Source of the DNA: Paraburkholderia sp. PGU19
GTDB lineage: Bacteria > Pseudomonadota > Gammaproteobacteria > Burkholderiales > Burkholderiaceae
Assembly: GCF_013426915.1 (NCBI RefSeq)
Contig: NZ_AP023181.1
Location: 1,240,001 to 1,304,000, forward strand
Direction: 5' to 3'
DNA: 64,000 bases
Shown: positions 63,805 to 64,000 of the stretch, one piece after another
Numbering within the stretch: position 1 is the first letter of the stretch
Layout: each line of letters starts with the position of its first letter
The notes under the pieces: generated by a model
Told to the model about the DNA's origin: nothing
Database searches by the model: none
What the model saw: the letters and a program-made list of their open reading frames with translations, nothing else
Position numbers and translations under genes: made by a program

Positions 63805-64000
63805 ATGTACGATCCGGCAGAGATGATGGAGATATTTGCTATCTGCGTCGCAATAGCGGGCATTGCATATCTTCGCCAGCTATTTACGTCGATAGGATCG
63901 ACCGCGCTGCAGAAGCCGGTACTGGAATATTCAATCTACGGTGATCTCACTCTTCCTACGAACTTTTGTGAATGGATCCCTCTGCGGTTGAACGATGAAC
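63805..64000 (+). CDS. membrane protein, partial at window end
   Basis: Open from ATG 63805 (GAGGAG 4 nt upstream) to the window edge, 65 residues seen. The N-terminus MYDPAEMMEIFAICVAIAGI includes a probable TM segment, then LEYSIYGDLTLPTNFCEWIP. Not recognised from this part. Confidence 0.6.
   Translation, partial: MYDPAEMMEIFAICVAIAGIAYLRQLFTSIGSTALQKPVLEYSIYGDLTLPTNFCEWIPLRLNDE

Overview
The window looks like an accessory or secondary-replicon region of a Burkholderiaceae bacterium (Paraburkholderia, Caballeronia or Burkholderia). The evidence is the family mix: DUF3331, DUF2818 and DUF2798 proteins, two MocR regulators, a MexEF-OprN-like efflux operon, and IS4, IS5 and IS607 elements. 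No rRNA, tRNA, CRISPR array, replication or conjugation gene was recognised. Broken genes and transposon debris are common, so the region has been rearranged repeatedly.

Layout. 0-5.9 kb: two MocR/PdxR regulators, each divergent from a neighbour (a membrane protein and a pyridoxamine-phosphate-oxidase-like protein). 6.1-15.4 kb: a GST gene broken by an amber codon, a peroxiredoxin-like protein, a c-di-GMP phosphodiesterase, an intact IS4-family element with 9-bp target repeats, a chemoreceptor, and a fliG remnant that collides with a truncated araC gene. 15.5-22.9 kb: an electron-transfer block with a B-type (ba3-like) heme-copper oxidase, a diheme cytochrome c, a cytochrome P460, ResB and DUF2818. 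23-32.6 kb: cold-shock protein, GNAT acetyltransferase, azoreductase-like protein, IS5 element, IS607 tnpA and tnpB relics, RidA, a decayed msrB and an MFS transporter. 32.6-39.8 kb: msrA followed by a complete ccmABCDEFGHI set. 40-45 kb: two tandem quinone-oxidoreductase-like genes, a second P460 and an LpxO-like hydroxylase. 45-51 kb: an RND efflux operon. 51.7-58 kb: CcsB/ResC, a high-potential iron-sulfur protein, a structured candidate sRNA, DUF3331, cytochrome b561 and a DedA-rhodanese fusion. 58.5-64 kb: a frameshifted IS5-family element, then TetR, histidine kinase, response regulator, an AhpD-like protein and the start of a membrane protein.

The theme is periplasmic redox chemistry. 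Two P460-type cytochromes, a diheme cytochrome c, a B-type oxidase with its CuA subunit, HiPIP and cytochrome b561 could form or feed a respiratory or detoxification chain. The same 64 kb holds both cytochrome c maturation pathways: System I (Ccm, with msrA directly upstream) and System II (ResB and CcsB, about 29 kb apart). A link to hydroxylamine or NO chemistry is suggested only by the P460 family and is inference.
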